Source: Neisseria gonorrhoeae (GTDB lineage Bacteria > Pseudomonadota > Gammaproteobacteria > Burkholderiales > Neisseriaceae). Taken from it: a stretch of DNA of 34,832 bases. Under the pieces are notes generated by a model. It was not told where the DNA came from. It saw only the letters and a list, made by a program, of their open reading frames with translations, and made no database searches. The DNA lies in NCBI RefSeq assembly GCF_003315235.1, contig NZ_QNRU01000022.1, positions 1-34,832 on the forward strand, given 5' to 3'. Of the stretch, positions 23,998 to 31,727 are shown in pieces; position 1 is the first letter of the stretch; the number at the start of each line of letters is the position of its first letter. Made by a program: the position numbers and the translations under genes.

Positions 23998-24660
23998 ATG
24001 TGTACACGAAAACAACAAGGTTTCACGCTAACAGAGCTGCTCATCGTGATGGCCATTGCAGCCATTATGGCGACGATAGCCCTCCCCAATATGAGTGGGT
24101 GGATTGCATCACGCCGCATTGCCAGTCACGCGGAGCAGGTTGCCAACCTTTTGCGTTTTTCCAGGGGCGAAGCCGTCCGGCTCAATCTCCCTGTCTATAT
24201 CTGTCCTGCCCAAGTTAAAAAAGACGGTACGGGCAACAACCGATGCGACCTCGGTAAGAAGGAACAGGGAATGTTGGCTTTCGGCGACAAAAACGGCAAT
24301 AAGGCATATGACGGCGATGTGGCGGATGTTTTCCTCCGCAGCGTGGTGTTGAATGATACCGACGACAGCCGGATTAATTATGCCTTCAACCATATCGCTT
24401 TCGGTTCGTCTCAGCCGACCGCCGGCCGTGTTGTTTGGACTTTCAACCAAAACGGGACATTCGGCTATTTGTCCGATCAGAATCTCAAGGATAATTCCAA
24501 ATTTGTTTATTCTGACGGTTATATCCAAATCGTGCTGACAGATGCGAGAGCAGTTTCAGATGCCGATAGGAAATTCCGTTCGGCGGTGGTTTTGATTGAC
24601 AGCAGCGGCAGGGTCGAAGTTTGTCGTAAAAACGATACGCGCGCCGTATGCAAACATTAA
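23998..24660 (+). CDS. pilH: Type IV pilus minor pilin PilH (FimT-like)
   Basis: A core minor pilin that primes pilus assembly in the inner membrane. I chose the ATG at 23998, which gives a short leader MCTRKQQG, because the longer frame begins inside the CREE. The class III signal is QQG/FTLTELLIVMAIAAIM, with Glu5 of the mature protein and the hydrophobic helix (ATIALPN). It has 220 residues with the soluble domain typical of FimT/GspH (NLLRFSRGEAVRLNLPVYIC) and a pair of C-terminal cysteines. It is first in the pilHIJKX operon. Confidence 0.93.
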   Translation: MCTRKQQGFTLTELLIVMAIAAIMATIALPNMSGWIASRRIASHAEQVANLLRFSRGEAVRLNLPVYICPAQVKKDGTGNNRCDLGKKEQGMLAFGDKNGNKAYDGDVADVFLRSVVLNDTDDSRINYAFNHIAFGSSQPTAGRVVWTFNQNGTFGYLSDQNLKDNSKFVYSDGYIQIVLTDARAVSDADRKFRSAVVLIDSSGRVEVCRKNDTRAVCKH

Positions 24661-24691
24661 TGACTGTTTTAGTCGGTTTGGGAAATAAAAA

Positions 24692-25306
24692 ATGAAGAAT
24701 AATGATTGCTTGCGCCTGAAAAATCCCCAGTCCGGTATGGCGCTGATAGAAGTCTTGGTTGCTATGCTCGTTCTGACCATCGGTATTTTGGCATTGCTGT
24801 CCGTGCAGCTGCGGACGGTCGCTTCCGTCAGGGAAGCGGAAACGCAAACCATCGTCAGCCAAATCACGCAAAACCTGATGGAAGGAATGTTGATCAATCC
24901 GACCATTGATCCGGACGGCAACAAGAAAAACTATAATCTTTACACTGAGTTGTACACCCCCACTCCCTCTGGCGGCGATTTCAAGCTTAATAATAATAAT
25001 TTGATAAGTAAGAAGGATTTGGCAAAGACCCAGTTGGACAGGTTCGGTTATGAATTGAAAAATGCTTTGCCGGATGCGGTAGATATTCATTACGCTGTCT
25101 GCAAGGATTCGTCGGGTAAGGCACCGACATTGTCCGGCGGTACTTTTTTTCCAAATTGCGATAATAAGGCAAACGGGGATACTTTGATTAAAGTATTGTG
25201 GGTAAATGATTCGGCAGGGGATTCGGATATTTCCCGTACGAATCTTGAGGTGAGCGGCGACAATATCGTATATACTTATCAGGCAAGGGTCGGAGGTCGT
25301 GAATGA
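24692..25306 (+). CDS. pilI: Type IV pilus minor pilin PilI (PilV/GspI-like)
   Basis: 204 residues. The prepilin site is PQSG/MALIEVLVAMLVLTIGIL, with Met1 in place of Phe as in the PilV/GspI class and Glu5 present. The helix is followed by SVQLRTVASVREAETQTIVS. The C-terminal soluble domain has four cysteines in pairs. It lies 31 bases after pilH, and its stop overlaps the pilJ start (ATGA), which indicates coupled translation. Confidence 0.92.
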   Translation: MKNNDCLRLKNPQSGMALIEVLVAMLVLTIGILALLSVQLRTVASVREAETQTIVSQITQNLMEGMLINPTIDPDGNKKNYNLYTELYTPTPSGGDFKLNNNNLISKKDLAKTQLDRFGYELKNALPDAVDIHYAVCKDSSGKAPTLSGGTFFPNCDNKANGDTLIKVLWVNDSAGDSDISRTNLEVSGDNIVYTYQARVGGRE

Positions 25307-26244
25307 AACGTAAAATGCTAAACGTACCAAAAGGCGGTTATGATGGTATGAAGGGTTTTACCATTGTTGAATTTCTGGTTGCGGGCCTGCTCAGTGTGAT
25401 TGTCCTGATAGCGGTCGTATCGAGTTACTTTACATCCCGGAAATTAAATGATGCGGCAAACGAGCGTCTTGCCGAGCAACAGGATTTGCGGAATGCGGCA
25501 ACATTGATTGTCCGCGATGCAAGAATGGCGGGGAGCTTCGGTTGTTTCAATATGTCTGAGCATATCGGAAATGATGTTTTTTCCAATGTGGCGCAAAAAA
25601 ACGCTCTTTTTTCCTTAAAAAGGAACAGTACAAACAGTACAAATAAACTTATCCCCATAACGGAATCTCCAAATATCAATTATCGGAATTTTTTCCAGGT
25701 TAGTAGCGCATTGATTTTTCAATACGGAATCGATGATGTTAATGCAAGCGCCGCGACTACCGTCGTCAGCAGCTGTGCCGCAATATCGAAACCGGGCAAG
25801 CAAATCCCTACTTTAGAAGATGCAAAAAAAGAATTGAAGATTGTGAGTCAGGATAAGGAGCAAAATGGCAATATAGCGCGTCAAAGGCATGTGGTCAATG
25901 CCTATGCGGTCGGCAAGATTGCCGGTGAGGGAGGTTTGTTCCGCTTCCAATTGGATGATAAGGGCGAGTGGGGTAATCCTCAGTTGCTCGTGAAAAAGGT
26001 TAAACGTATGAAAGTGCGGTATATCTATGTTTCCGGTTGTCCTGAAGATGAAGATGCCGGCAAAGAGGAACAATTCAAATATACGGATAAATTCGACAGC
26101 TCTGTTACGCCTGCCGGGGTGGAGGTTTTATTGGATAGCGGTAATGATGCCAAGATTGCCGCTTCTTCAGATAATATTATTTATGCTTACCGTATCAATG
26201 CGACAATACGCGGGGGAAATGTATGCGCAAACAGAACACTTTGA
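25303..26244 (+). CDS. pilJ: Type IV pilus minor pilin PilJ (PilW/GspJ-like)
   Basis: 313 residues, the largest of the set, as PilW/GspJ proteins are. The leader MKRKMLNVPKGGYDGMKG is cut before FTIVEFLVAGLLSVIVLIA. Mature residue 5 is Glu. Then SSYFTSRKLNDAANERLAEQ and RNAATLIVRDARMAGSFGCF follow, which is the typical PilW conserved region. It overlaps pilI by 4 bases and pilK by 22 bases. Confidence 0.92.
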   Translation: MKRKMLNVPKGGYDGMKGFTIVEFLVAGLLSVIVLIAVVSSYFTSRKLNDAANERLAEQQDLRNAATLIVRDARMAGSFGCFNMSEHIGNDVFSNVAQKNALFSLKRNSTNSTNKLIPITESPNINYRNFFQVSSALIFQYGIDDVNASAATTVVSSCAAISKPGKQIPTLEDAKKELKIVSQDKEQNGNIARQRHVVNAYAVGKIAGEGGLFRFQLDDKGEWGNPQLLVKKVKRMKVRYIYVSGCPEDEDAGKEEQFKYTDKFDSSVTPAGVEVLLDSGNDAKIAASSDNIIYAYRINATIRGGNVCANRTL

Positions 26245-26822
26245 CAGGAATCCCGACTTCTGACGGACAGAGGGGGTCCGCACTGTTTATCGTGCTGATG
26301 GTGATGATAGTCGTGGCCTTTTTGGTTGTAACTGCCGCCCAGTCCTACAATACCGAACAGAGGATCAGTGCCAACGAATCAGACAGGAAATTGGCTTTGT
26401 CTTTAGCCGAGGCGGCTTTGAGGGAAGGCGAATTTCAGGTTTTGGATTTGGAATATACTGCGGATAGTAAGGTTACATTTAGCGAAAACTGTGAAAACGG
26501 CCTGTGTACCGCAGTGAATGTGCGGACAAATAATAATGGTAATGAAGAGGCTTTTGGCAATATCGTGGTGAAAGGCAAGCCCATCGTTGAGGCGGTGAAG
26601 CGTTCTTGCCCTGCAAATTCTGCCAGCCTGTGCATTGACAATAAAGGGATGGAATATAAGAAAGGCACGGCAGGCGTCAGCAAAATGCCGCGCTATATTA
26701 TCGAATATTTAGGCGTGAAGAACGGACAAAATGTTTATCGGGTTACTGCCAAGGCTTGGGGTAAGAATGCCAATACCGTGGTCGTCCTTCAATCTTATGT
26801 AGGCAATAATGATGAGCAATAA
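26223..26822 (+). CDS. pilK: Type IV pilus minor pilin PilK (PilX_N/GspK-like)
   Basis: 199 residues with the PilX_N-type N terminus: GQRG/SALFIVLMVMIVVAFLVVT, no Glu at position 5 (the class lacks it), then QSYNTEQRISANESDRKLAL. It has a Cys pair in the soluble part. It overlaps pilJ by 22 bases and pilX by 14, so the five genes form one tightly coupled unit. With PilH, I and J it forms the tip-like complex that starts pilus growth. Confidence 0.92.
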   Translation: MRKQNTLTGIPTSDGQRGSALFIVLMVMIVVAFLVVTAAQSYNTEQRISANESDRKLALSLAEAALREGEFQVLDLEYTADSKVTFSENCENGLCTAVNVRTNNNGNEEAFGNIVVKGKPIVEAVKRSCPANSASLCIDNKGMEYKKGTAGVSKMPRYIIEYLGVKNGQNVYRVTAKAWGKNANTVVVLQSYVGNNDEQ

Positions 26823-27297
26823 AATGGAACAAAAAGGGTTTACATTGATTGAGATGATGATAGTTGTCACGATACTCGGCATTATCAGCGTCATTGCCAT
26901 ACCTTCTTATCAGAGTTATATTGAAAAAGGCTATCAGTCCCAGCTTTATACGGAGATGGTCGGTATCAACAATGTTCTCAAACAGTTTATTTTGAAAAAT
27001 CCCCAGGACGATAATCAGATCATCAAGAGCAAACTGGAAATATTTGTCTCAGGCTATAAGATGAATCCGAAAATTGCCAAAAAATATAGTGTTTCGGTGG
27101 CATTTGCCAATACGGAAAAACCAAGGGCATACAGGTTGGTCGGCGTTCCGAAGGTAGGGACGGGTTATACCTTGTCGGTATGGATGAACAGCGTGGGCGA
27201 CGGATACAAATGCCGTGATGCCGCTTCTGCCCAGGCCTATTCGGAGACCTTGTCCGCAAATACCGGCTGTGAAGCTTTCTCTAATCGTAAAAAATAG
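26809..27297 (+). CDS. pilX: Minor pilin PilX (PilL in gonococcal usage)
   Basis: A minor pilin that enters the fibre and promotes aggregation of meningococci. The gonococcal form is also called PilL. The start at 26809 has AGG 5 bases upstream. The ATGs at 26812 and 26824 are alternatives. The cleavage site is KMEQKG/FTLIEMMIVVTILGII, with Glu5. The 162 residues match the known length, and the soluble part (SYQSYIEKGYQSQLYTEMVG) and C-terminal disulfide loop (YKCRDAAS...NTGCEAF) agree with PilX. It differs from the meningococcal sequence I remember at several residues, which fits N. gonorrhoeae. Confidence 0.93.
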   Translation: MMSNKMEQKGFTLIEMMIVVTILGIISVIAIPSYQSYIEKGYQSQLYTEMVGINNVLKQFILKNPQDDNQIIKSKLEIFVSGYKMNPKIAKKYSVSVAFANTEKPRAYRLVGVPKVGTGYTLSVWMNSVGDGYKCRDAASAQAYSETLSANTGCEAFSNRKK

Positions 27298-27310
27298 GGC
27301 TGTTTTGCCA

Positions 27311-27348
27311 ATGCCGTCTGAAGATCAATTTTCAGACGGTATTTTTTA
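27311..27348. terminator. Uptake-sequence terminator after pilX
   Basis: ATGCCGTCTGAA (27311-27322) with TTCAGACGGTAT (27331-27342), one mismatch (GGT for GGC), then TTTTTTA. It closes the pil operon and faces azlD. Confidence 0.8.
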
Positions 27349-27366
27349 TGGGCATTTTGAAATGAA

Positions 27367-27675
27367 TTATGCCATCAACCATCCCGAGATGCCTGACCAG
27401 CCGACCCCTATCAATACGGTAAACAACATAGAAAAACGGCAGGCCGCAAAGGCGGTTAACGCGATGGCAATAAGTTCGTGCGGCTTGTCGGATACAAAAT
27501 AGGGGGCAATAACGGAAATGAGGACGCAGCCCGGCACGGCTTCCATAATGGTTTGGGCGCGGCGGCTTAGGGTTCGGTTACGCAATGCGAAAAAGCCGAT
27601 TAACCGGGTAGGGCAGGTAACGGCAAGCATACAGGAAAACAGCAGGAATGATGGGAACGACAATAAATTTTTCAT
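27367..27675 (-). CDS. azlD: AzlD-like branched-chain amino acid exporter subunit
   Basis: 102 residues from the ATG at 27675, with GGAG 9 bases upstream. A longer frame begins inside azlC. There are three hydrophobic segments: LLSFPSFLLFSCMLAVTC, AVPGCVLISVIAPYFV and ALTAFAACRFSMLFTVLIGV. This small subunit works with AzlC (YgaZ/YgaH in E. coli) to export valine and related amino acids. Its start overlaps the last azlC stop (ATGA). With azlC broken it has no partner, so it is probably non-functional even though its frame is intact. Confidence 0.75.
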   Translation of the reverse strand: MKNLLSFPSFLLFSCMLAVTCPTRLIGFFALRNRTLSRRAQTIMEAVPGCVLISVIAPYFVSDKPHELIAIALTAFAACRFSMLFTVLIGVGWSGISGWLMA

Positions 27676-28380
27676 TTCCGCCCACTCCAAAAATAAGCGG
27701 ACAACAGGTCGGACAGCGTGCCGGCGGGAACATACCACGCGCCGTCAACGGTCAGGTAAACGGCGGATGCGACAAACAGGTTGACAAATCAAGGTATTGA
27801 TGCGGAAAGATTTTTCCACATTCCCCTCAGTAAAACCAGAAATACGGCAGGAAACGCCATACCGAACCCCCAAGCGGCCACATTGCCGAACACGGGCCCT
27901 ACTGCCGCGCCGAGGGCGGCAAACCCTATCAGGTAATGTAGAGGATAAAGCATGCGCCCATATAAGAAGGCATATTGAATGCAGGCAAACCGGCTGCTTT
28001 CCGTTTTTGGATTTCGGAGAATGCCATGGCCCGGCTTTCATCACACATAAAAAGCAGCGCGGGTACGGTTTTTTTCAGCGGTATTTCTTTCATGTGCGTG
28101 GCAAGCGCCGCCCCCATCAGGATATGCCGCGAATTAATCATAAAGGTTATGGTGGCGATAAGCAGTATCGGCAGAGGGGCCGCCCACAGGTTGACCGTTG
28201 CAAATTCGGAGCCGCCGGCAAAGTTCATCCCCGTCATCAGCAGCATTTCCAGCCGGCCCATACCTTTTTGCCCGCCTGCATTCCGAGTATCAATGCCCAA
28301 GGCAAAAGCCCAATCAGCATGGGCGAACTTTCTTTGATGCCGCGTATGAATTCATCACGTGGAGAGGCTGTGTGCGTCAT
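27672..28380 (-). pseudogene. azlC: AzlC-like exporter subunit, multiply frameshifted
   Basis: The gene is spread over three frames: MTHTASPRDEFIRGIKESSP to LPWALILGMQAG in the first, KGMGRLEMLLMTGMNFAGGS to FNMPSYMGACFILY in the second, then YLIGFAALGAAVGPVFGNVA to LVLLRGMWKNLSASIP in the third. That third frame is interrupted by a TGA and resumes with FVNLFVASAVYLTV to YFWSGRK. The first break is at GCGGGCAAAAAGG near 28265 (one missing C would restore QAGQKGM), the second near 27930. Its ATG at 28380 and the overlap with azlD are preserved. The function would be the large subunit of a branched-chain amino acid exporter. Confidence 0.8.
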
Positions 28381-28545
28381 GTTAATGTTTATATATGAAG
28401 AGACGGGGCGGTATCATACACAGGCAGAATGTTTTTGACAGTCGAGGATGGTTTCAAAACAAAAGCAGTTTGTTGTGTTTCAGCGTAAACACGGCTTGTG
28501 TATAATCTCCAATCTTTGAAACCGGCCGTATGCAGGAGCAGGACG

Positions 28546-28998
28546 ATGAATATTGAAGTAGAAATGAAAGTGTTGGACGAGAGGATGGCGGATTTTATCC
28601 CTGCCTATGCGACGGAGGGTTCTGCAGGTTTGGATTTGCGCGCCTGTTTGGATGAGGAAGTCGTTTTGCAGCCGGGCGGAACGTTGCTTGTGCCGACAGG
28701 TTTGGCAATTTATTTGGCGAATCCCGCATATACCGCCGTTTTGCTGCCACGTTCCGGCTTGGGGCATAAACACGGCATTGTCTTGGGCAATTTGGTCGGT
28801 TTGATTGACTCCGATTACCAAGGGGAATTGAAGGTGTCGTTATGGAATAGGGGTAGCGAACCGTTTGCCGTCAAGCCGTTTGAGCGTATCGCTCAGATGG
28901 TTGTCGTGCCGGTTGTGCAGGCGCGTTTCAAACGTGTGGAGGAATTTGTCGGAAGCAGCCGGGGTGAGGGCGGCTTCGGCAGTACGGGTTCTCACTAA
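28546..28998 (+). CDS. dut: dUTPase
   Basis: Hydrolyses dUTP to dUMP, which keeps uracil out of DNA. The ATG at 28546 with CAGGA upstream gives 150 residues, the normal trimeric dUTPase length. The five motifs are in order: [42 protein letters not shown] and [17 protein letters not shown] (28501-28506) lies 40 bases upstream without a good -35 box. It is divergent from azlC. Confidence 0.96.
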   Translation: MNIEVEMKVLDERMADFIPAYATEGSAGLDLRACLDEEVVLQPGGTLLVPTGLAIYLANPAYTAVLLPRSGLGHKHGIVLGNLVGLIDSDYQGELKVSLWNRGSEPFAVKPFERIAQMVVVPVVQARFKRVEEFVGSSRGEGGFGSTGSH

Positions 28999-29007
28999 AG
29001 ATATAGA

Positions 29008-29043
29008 ATGCCGTCTGAAGGGCGCGTCAGCTTCAGACGGCAT
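29008..29043 (+). terminator. Inverted uptake sequences after dut
   Basis: ATGCCGTCTGAAG (29008-29020) with CTTCAGACGGCAT (29031-29043), a perfect 13-bp stem. The T run after it is short. Confidence 0.8.
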
Positions 29044-29075
29044 ATCTTCCGATATACCGATAACCGGAGAAAATC

Positions 29076-30263
29076 ATGAATACCTTACTCAAGCAGCTCA
29101 AACCATATCCCTTTGCCCGACTGCGCGAGGCGATGCAGGGCATTTCCGCGCCTGAAGGCATGGAAGCCGTCCCACTGCATATCGGCGAACCGAAACACCC
29201 GACACCGAAAGTCATTACGGATGCGCTGACCGCCTCATTGCGCGAGTTGGAAAAATATCCGCTGACTGCGGGTCTGCCTGAACTGCGTCAGGCGTGTGCG
29301 AACTGGTTAAAACGCCGTTATGACGGCTTGACGGTCAATCCGGATAATGAAATTCTGCCGGTTTTGGGCAGTAGGGAGGCGTTGTTTTCTTTTGTTCAAA
29401 CCGTGTTGAACCCTGTTTCAGACGGCCTAAAACCCGTAATCGTCAGCCCGAATCCCTTTTATCAGATTTATGAAGGTGCGACACTTTTGGGCGGCGGTGA
29501 AATCCATTTTGCCAATTGCCCCGCGCCGTCTTTCAACCCCGATTGGCGCAGTATTTCCGAAGAGGTTTGGGAACGCACCAAACTGGTGTTCGTCTGCTCG
29601 CCCGGCAATCCCAGCGGCAGCGTGCCGGATTTGGACGGCTGGAAAGAAGTTTTTGATTTACAGGATAAATATGGTTTCATTATTGCCTCGGATGAATGCT
29701 ATTCCGAAATCTATTTCGACGGCAACAAACCTTTGGGCTGCCTGCAGGCCGCAGCGCAATTGAAACGCGGCAGGGACAAACTGGTTATGTTTACCAGCTT
29801 GTCCAAGCGGTCCAATGTTCCGGGCCTGCGTTCCGGTTTTGTCGCCGGCGATGCGGAGCTGCTTAAAAACTTTCTGCTTTACAGAACCTATCACGGCAGC
29901 GCAATGAGCATTCCCGTGCAGCATGCCAGTATTGCCGCCTGGAATGACGAACAACACGTTATCGACAACCGCCGTATGTATCAGGAAAAATTTGAGCGTG
30001 TTATTCCCATTTTGCAACAGGTATTTGACGTTAAATTACCGGATGCCTCGTTTTACATCTGGTTGAAAGTCCCCGATGGAGACGATTTGGCATTTGCACG
30101 AAATTTATGGCAAAAAGCGGCTATCCAAGTATTGCCCGGACGCTTTTTGGCACGGGATACCGAGCAGGGGAATCCCGGGGAAGGTTATGTGCGGATTGCT
30201 TTGGTTGCCGATGTCGCAACTTGTGTCAAAGCTGCGGAAACCATTGTTTCCCTATATCGGTAA
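29076..30263 (+). CDS. dapC: Succinyldiaminopimelate transaminase DapC
   Basis: A fold-type I PLP aminotransferase, probably for N-succinyl-2-amino-6-ketopimelate in lysine and cell-wall diaminopimelate synthesis. The start has GGAG upstream. It is 395 residues. The PLP lysine is Lys244 in TSLSKRSNVPGLRSGF, which is the DapC form. VSPNPFYQIYEGA, CSPGNPSG and SDECYSEIYF are the other conserved parts. A general aspartate aminotransferase is the alternative, but the Lys-Arg-Ser-Asn context and the length favour DapC. It is preceded by an uptake-sequence terminator and followed by its own terminator. Confidence 0.88.
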   Translation: MNTLLKQLKPYPFARLREAMQGISAPEGMEAVPLHIGEPKHPTPKVITDALTASLRELEKYPLTAGLPELRQACANWLKRRYDGLTVNPDNEILPVLGSREALFSFVQTVLNPVSDGLKPVIVSPNPFYQIYEGATLLGGGEIHFANCPAPSFNPDWRSISEEVWERTKLVFVCSPGNPSGSVPDLDGWKEVFDLQDKYGFIIASDECYSEIYFDGNKPLGCLQAAAQLKRGRDKLVMFTSLSKRSNVPGLRSGFVAGDAELLKNFLLYRTYHGSAMSIPVQHASIAAWNDEQHVIDNRRMYQEKFERVIPILQQVFDVKLPDASFYIWLKVPDGDDLAFARNLWQKAAIQVLPGRFLARDTEQGNPGEGYVRIALVADVATCVKAAETIVSLYR

Positions 30264-30276
30264 AGAATAAAAAATA

Positions 30277-30307
30277 CCGTCCGGACTTTTCCTGACGGCT
30301 TTTTTTA
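30277..30307 (+). terminator. Terminator after dapC
   Basis: CCGTC (30277-30281) with GACGG (30294-30298), extended imperfectly inward, then C and T7. Confidence 0.7.
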
Positions 30308-30418
30308 ATACTATCAAGATGTATTTATTATAACGGTATTTACATCACAATCAATCGGCTTGCCTGAGGATGCTTTTAAATCTAAAATTCCGACGTTTGA
30401 CACTATACCGAGCGGATT

Positions 30419-31198
30419 ATGTTTTTTGTCCTTTCCCCTGCGAAAAACCTTAACGAAAAAGACCCTTGCCCTGTCAGCGAGTTTACCCAACCCGATCTTT
30501 TGGCGGAATCTGAAATCCTGATGCGCCAACTGAGGGAGCTTGCCCCTCAACAAATTGCAGAGTTGATGCACGTTTCCGACAAAATCGCACTTCTAAACGC
30601 CGAACGAAATGCAGCGTGGCACACGCCGTTTACGCCGGAAAACGCCAAACAGGCAGTCTTTATGTTCAACGGCGATGTTTACGAAGGTATGGATGCAAAC
30701 ACATTGAATACCAATCAAATACAATATCTGCAAAACCATGTCCGCCTTCTGTCCGGCTTGTACGGTCTTATGCGTCCACTGGATTTGATGCAGCCCTACC
30801 GCCTGGAAATGGGAACGGCATTTGCCAATTTGCGCGGCAAGAATTTGTATGAGTTTTGGGGCGACATCATTACCAACCTTTTAAATGACACGCTTGCCCA
30901 AGCAGGCAGCAATACGCTTGTCAACCTTGCCTCACAGGAATATTTCAAGTCCGTCAACACGAAAAAACTTCGGGCGCGGCTGATTACCCCGATATTTAAA
31001 GACGAAAAAAACGGCAAATATAAAATTATCAGTTTCTATGCCAAGCGCGCGCGAGGATTAATGGTGCGCTATGCGGCAGAACACAATATTACCGATCCTG
31101 AAATGCTGAAAAATTTTAATTACGAAGGCTACGCATTTAATGACGCGGCTTCAAATGAAAGCGAATGGGTGTTTATGCGTTCGGAACAAATAAAGTGA
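30419..31198 (+). CDS. yaaA: YaaA family protein (peroxide stress)
   Basis: 259 residues, the family length. It has the N-terminal [12 protein letters not shown], and [43 protein letters not shown] and [15 protein letters not shown], which are the hallmark blocks of the YaaA/DUF328 fold. In E. coli YaaA lowers free iron during peroxide stress and binds DNA. With sodB inactive in this genome, other oxidative-stress factors may matter more (inference). No clear ribosome binding site or promoter is visible. Confidence 0.92.
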   Translation: MFFVLSPAKNLNEKDPCPVSEFTQPDLLAESEILMRQLRELAPQQIAELMHVSDKIALLNAERNAAWHTPFTPENAKQAVFMFNGDVYEGMDANTLNTNQIQYLQNHVRLLSGLYGLMRPLDLMQPYRLEMGTAFANLRGKNLYEFWGDIITNLLNDTLAQAGSNTLVNLASQEYFKSVNTKKLRARLITPIFKDEKNGKYKIISFYAKRARGLMVRYAAEHNITDPEMLKNFNYEGYAFNDAASNESEWVFMRSEQIK

Positions 31199-31232
31199 AA
31201 ACAATAAATTAAGTATTTCCCAAAAAAAGTGC

Positions 31233-31261
31233 TTGGCAAAATGTATAAACTTTATTATTAT
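31233..31261 (+). promoter_or_regulatory. Promoter of tRNA-Ser(TGA)
   Basis: TTGGCA (31233-31238), 17-base spacer, TATTAT (31256-31261), 19 bases before the tRNA. Confidence 0.7.
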
Positions 31262-31280
31262 TCCTATTCTTCAAGAAGAC

Positions 31281-31371
<91 letters not shown>

Positions 31372-31381
31372 ATTTTTGAGC

Positions 31382-31438
31382 GTAAAACCAAATAAAAATG
31401 CAATAGCCGCGAATATTGTTATTTTTATTTGGTTTTAC
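31382..31438. repeat. 18-bp perfect inverted repeat between the tRNA-Ser genes
   Basis: GTAAAACCAAATAAAAAT (31382-31399) and its exact complement (31421-31438), with a 21-nt loop that pairs further (CAATA/TATTG). It is AT-rich and has no proper T run after it. Confidence 0.8.
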
Positions 31439-31447
31439 TGCATTATC

Positions 31448-31537
31448 GGAAACGTGGCAGAGAGGCTGAATGCAGCGGACTCGAAATCCGCTGAGGGTGC
31501 AAATCCTCCGTGGGTTCGAATCCCACCGTTTCCGCCA
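31448..31537 (+). tRNA. tRNA-Ser (anticodon CGA)
   Basis: 90 nt with CCA. Acceptor GGAAACG pairs with CGTTTCC. The anticodon loop CTCGAAA holds CGA, and a long variable arm is present. It is the last chromosomal gene before the prophage integrase. Confidence 0.97.
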
Positions 31538-31545
31538 GAAAACAT

Positions 31546-31576
31546 AACCGCCCTGATTCAGGGCGGTTCTTTTTTG
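31546..31576 (+). terminator. Terminator after tRNA-Ser(CGA)
   Basis: AACCGCCCTGA, one-base loop, TCAGGGCGGTT, then CTTTTTT. Confidence 0.9.
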
Positions 31577-31591
31577 TTCAAGTTTTGTTGA

Positions 31592-31727
31592 TTACCATAT
31601 AAAAATCATCGGCTTGACCTATCATAACGCTTCAAGGCAAATCATTTGCAATCTTGCGGCATCTTCTTATTGCATTTTTTTATGGTAATTTATATGGTAA
31701 ATTTTGGACAAACGGGAATTTACCATA
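31592..31727. promoter_or_regulatory. Four copies of TATGGTAA before the integrase gene
   Basis: TTACCATA at 31592-31599 and 31720-31727, and TATGGTAA at 31681-31688 and 31693-31700. The outer left and third copies extend to a 12-bp exact inverted pair (TTACCATATAAA / TTTATATGGTAA). They may be arm-type integrase sites or repressor sites. The last copy ends at the int start codon. Confidence 0.65.

Noticed and set aside
28473-28506. dut promoter with TTGTGT and TATAAT
   Set aside because: The spacer would be 22 bases, too long. Only the -10 box is mentioned with dut.
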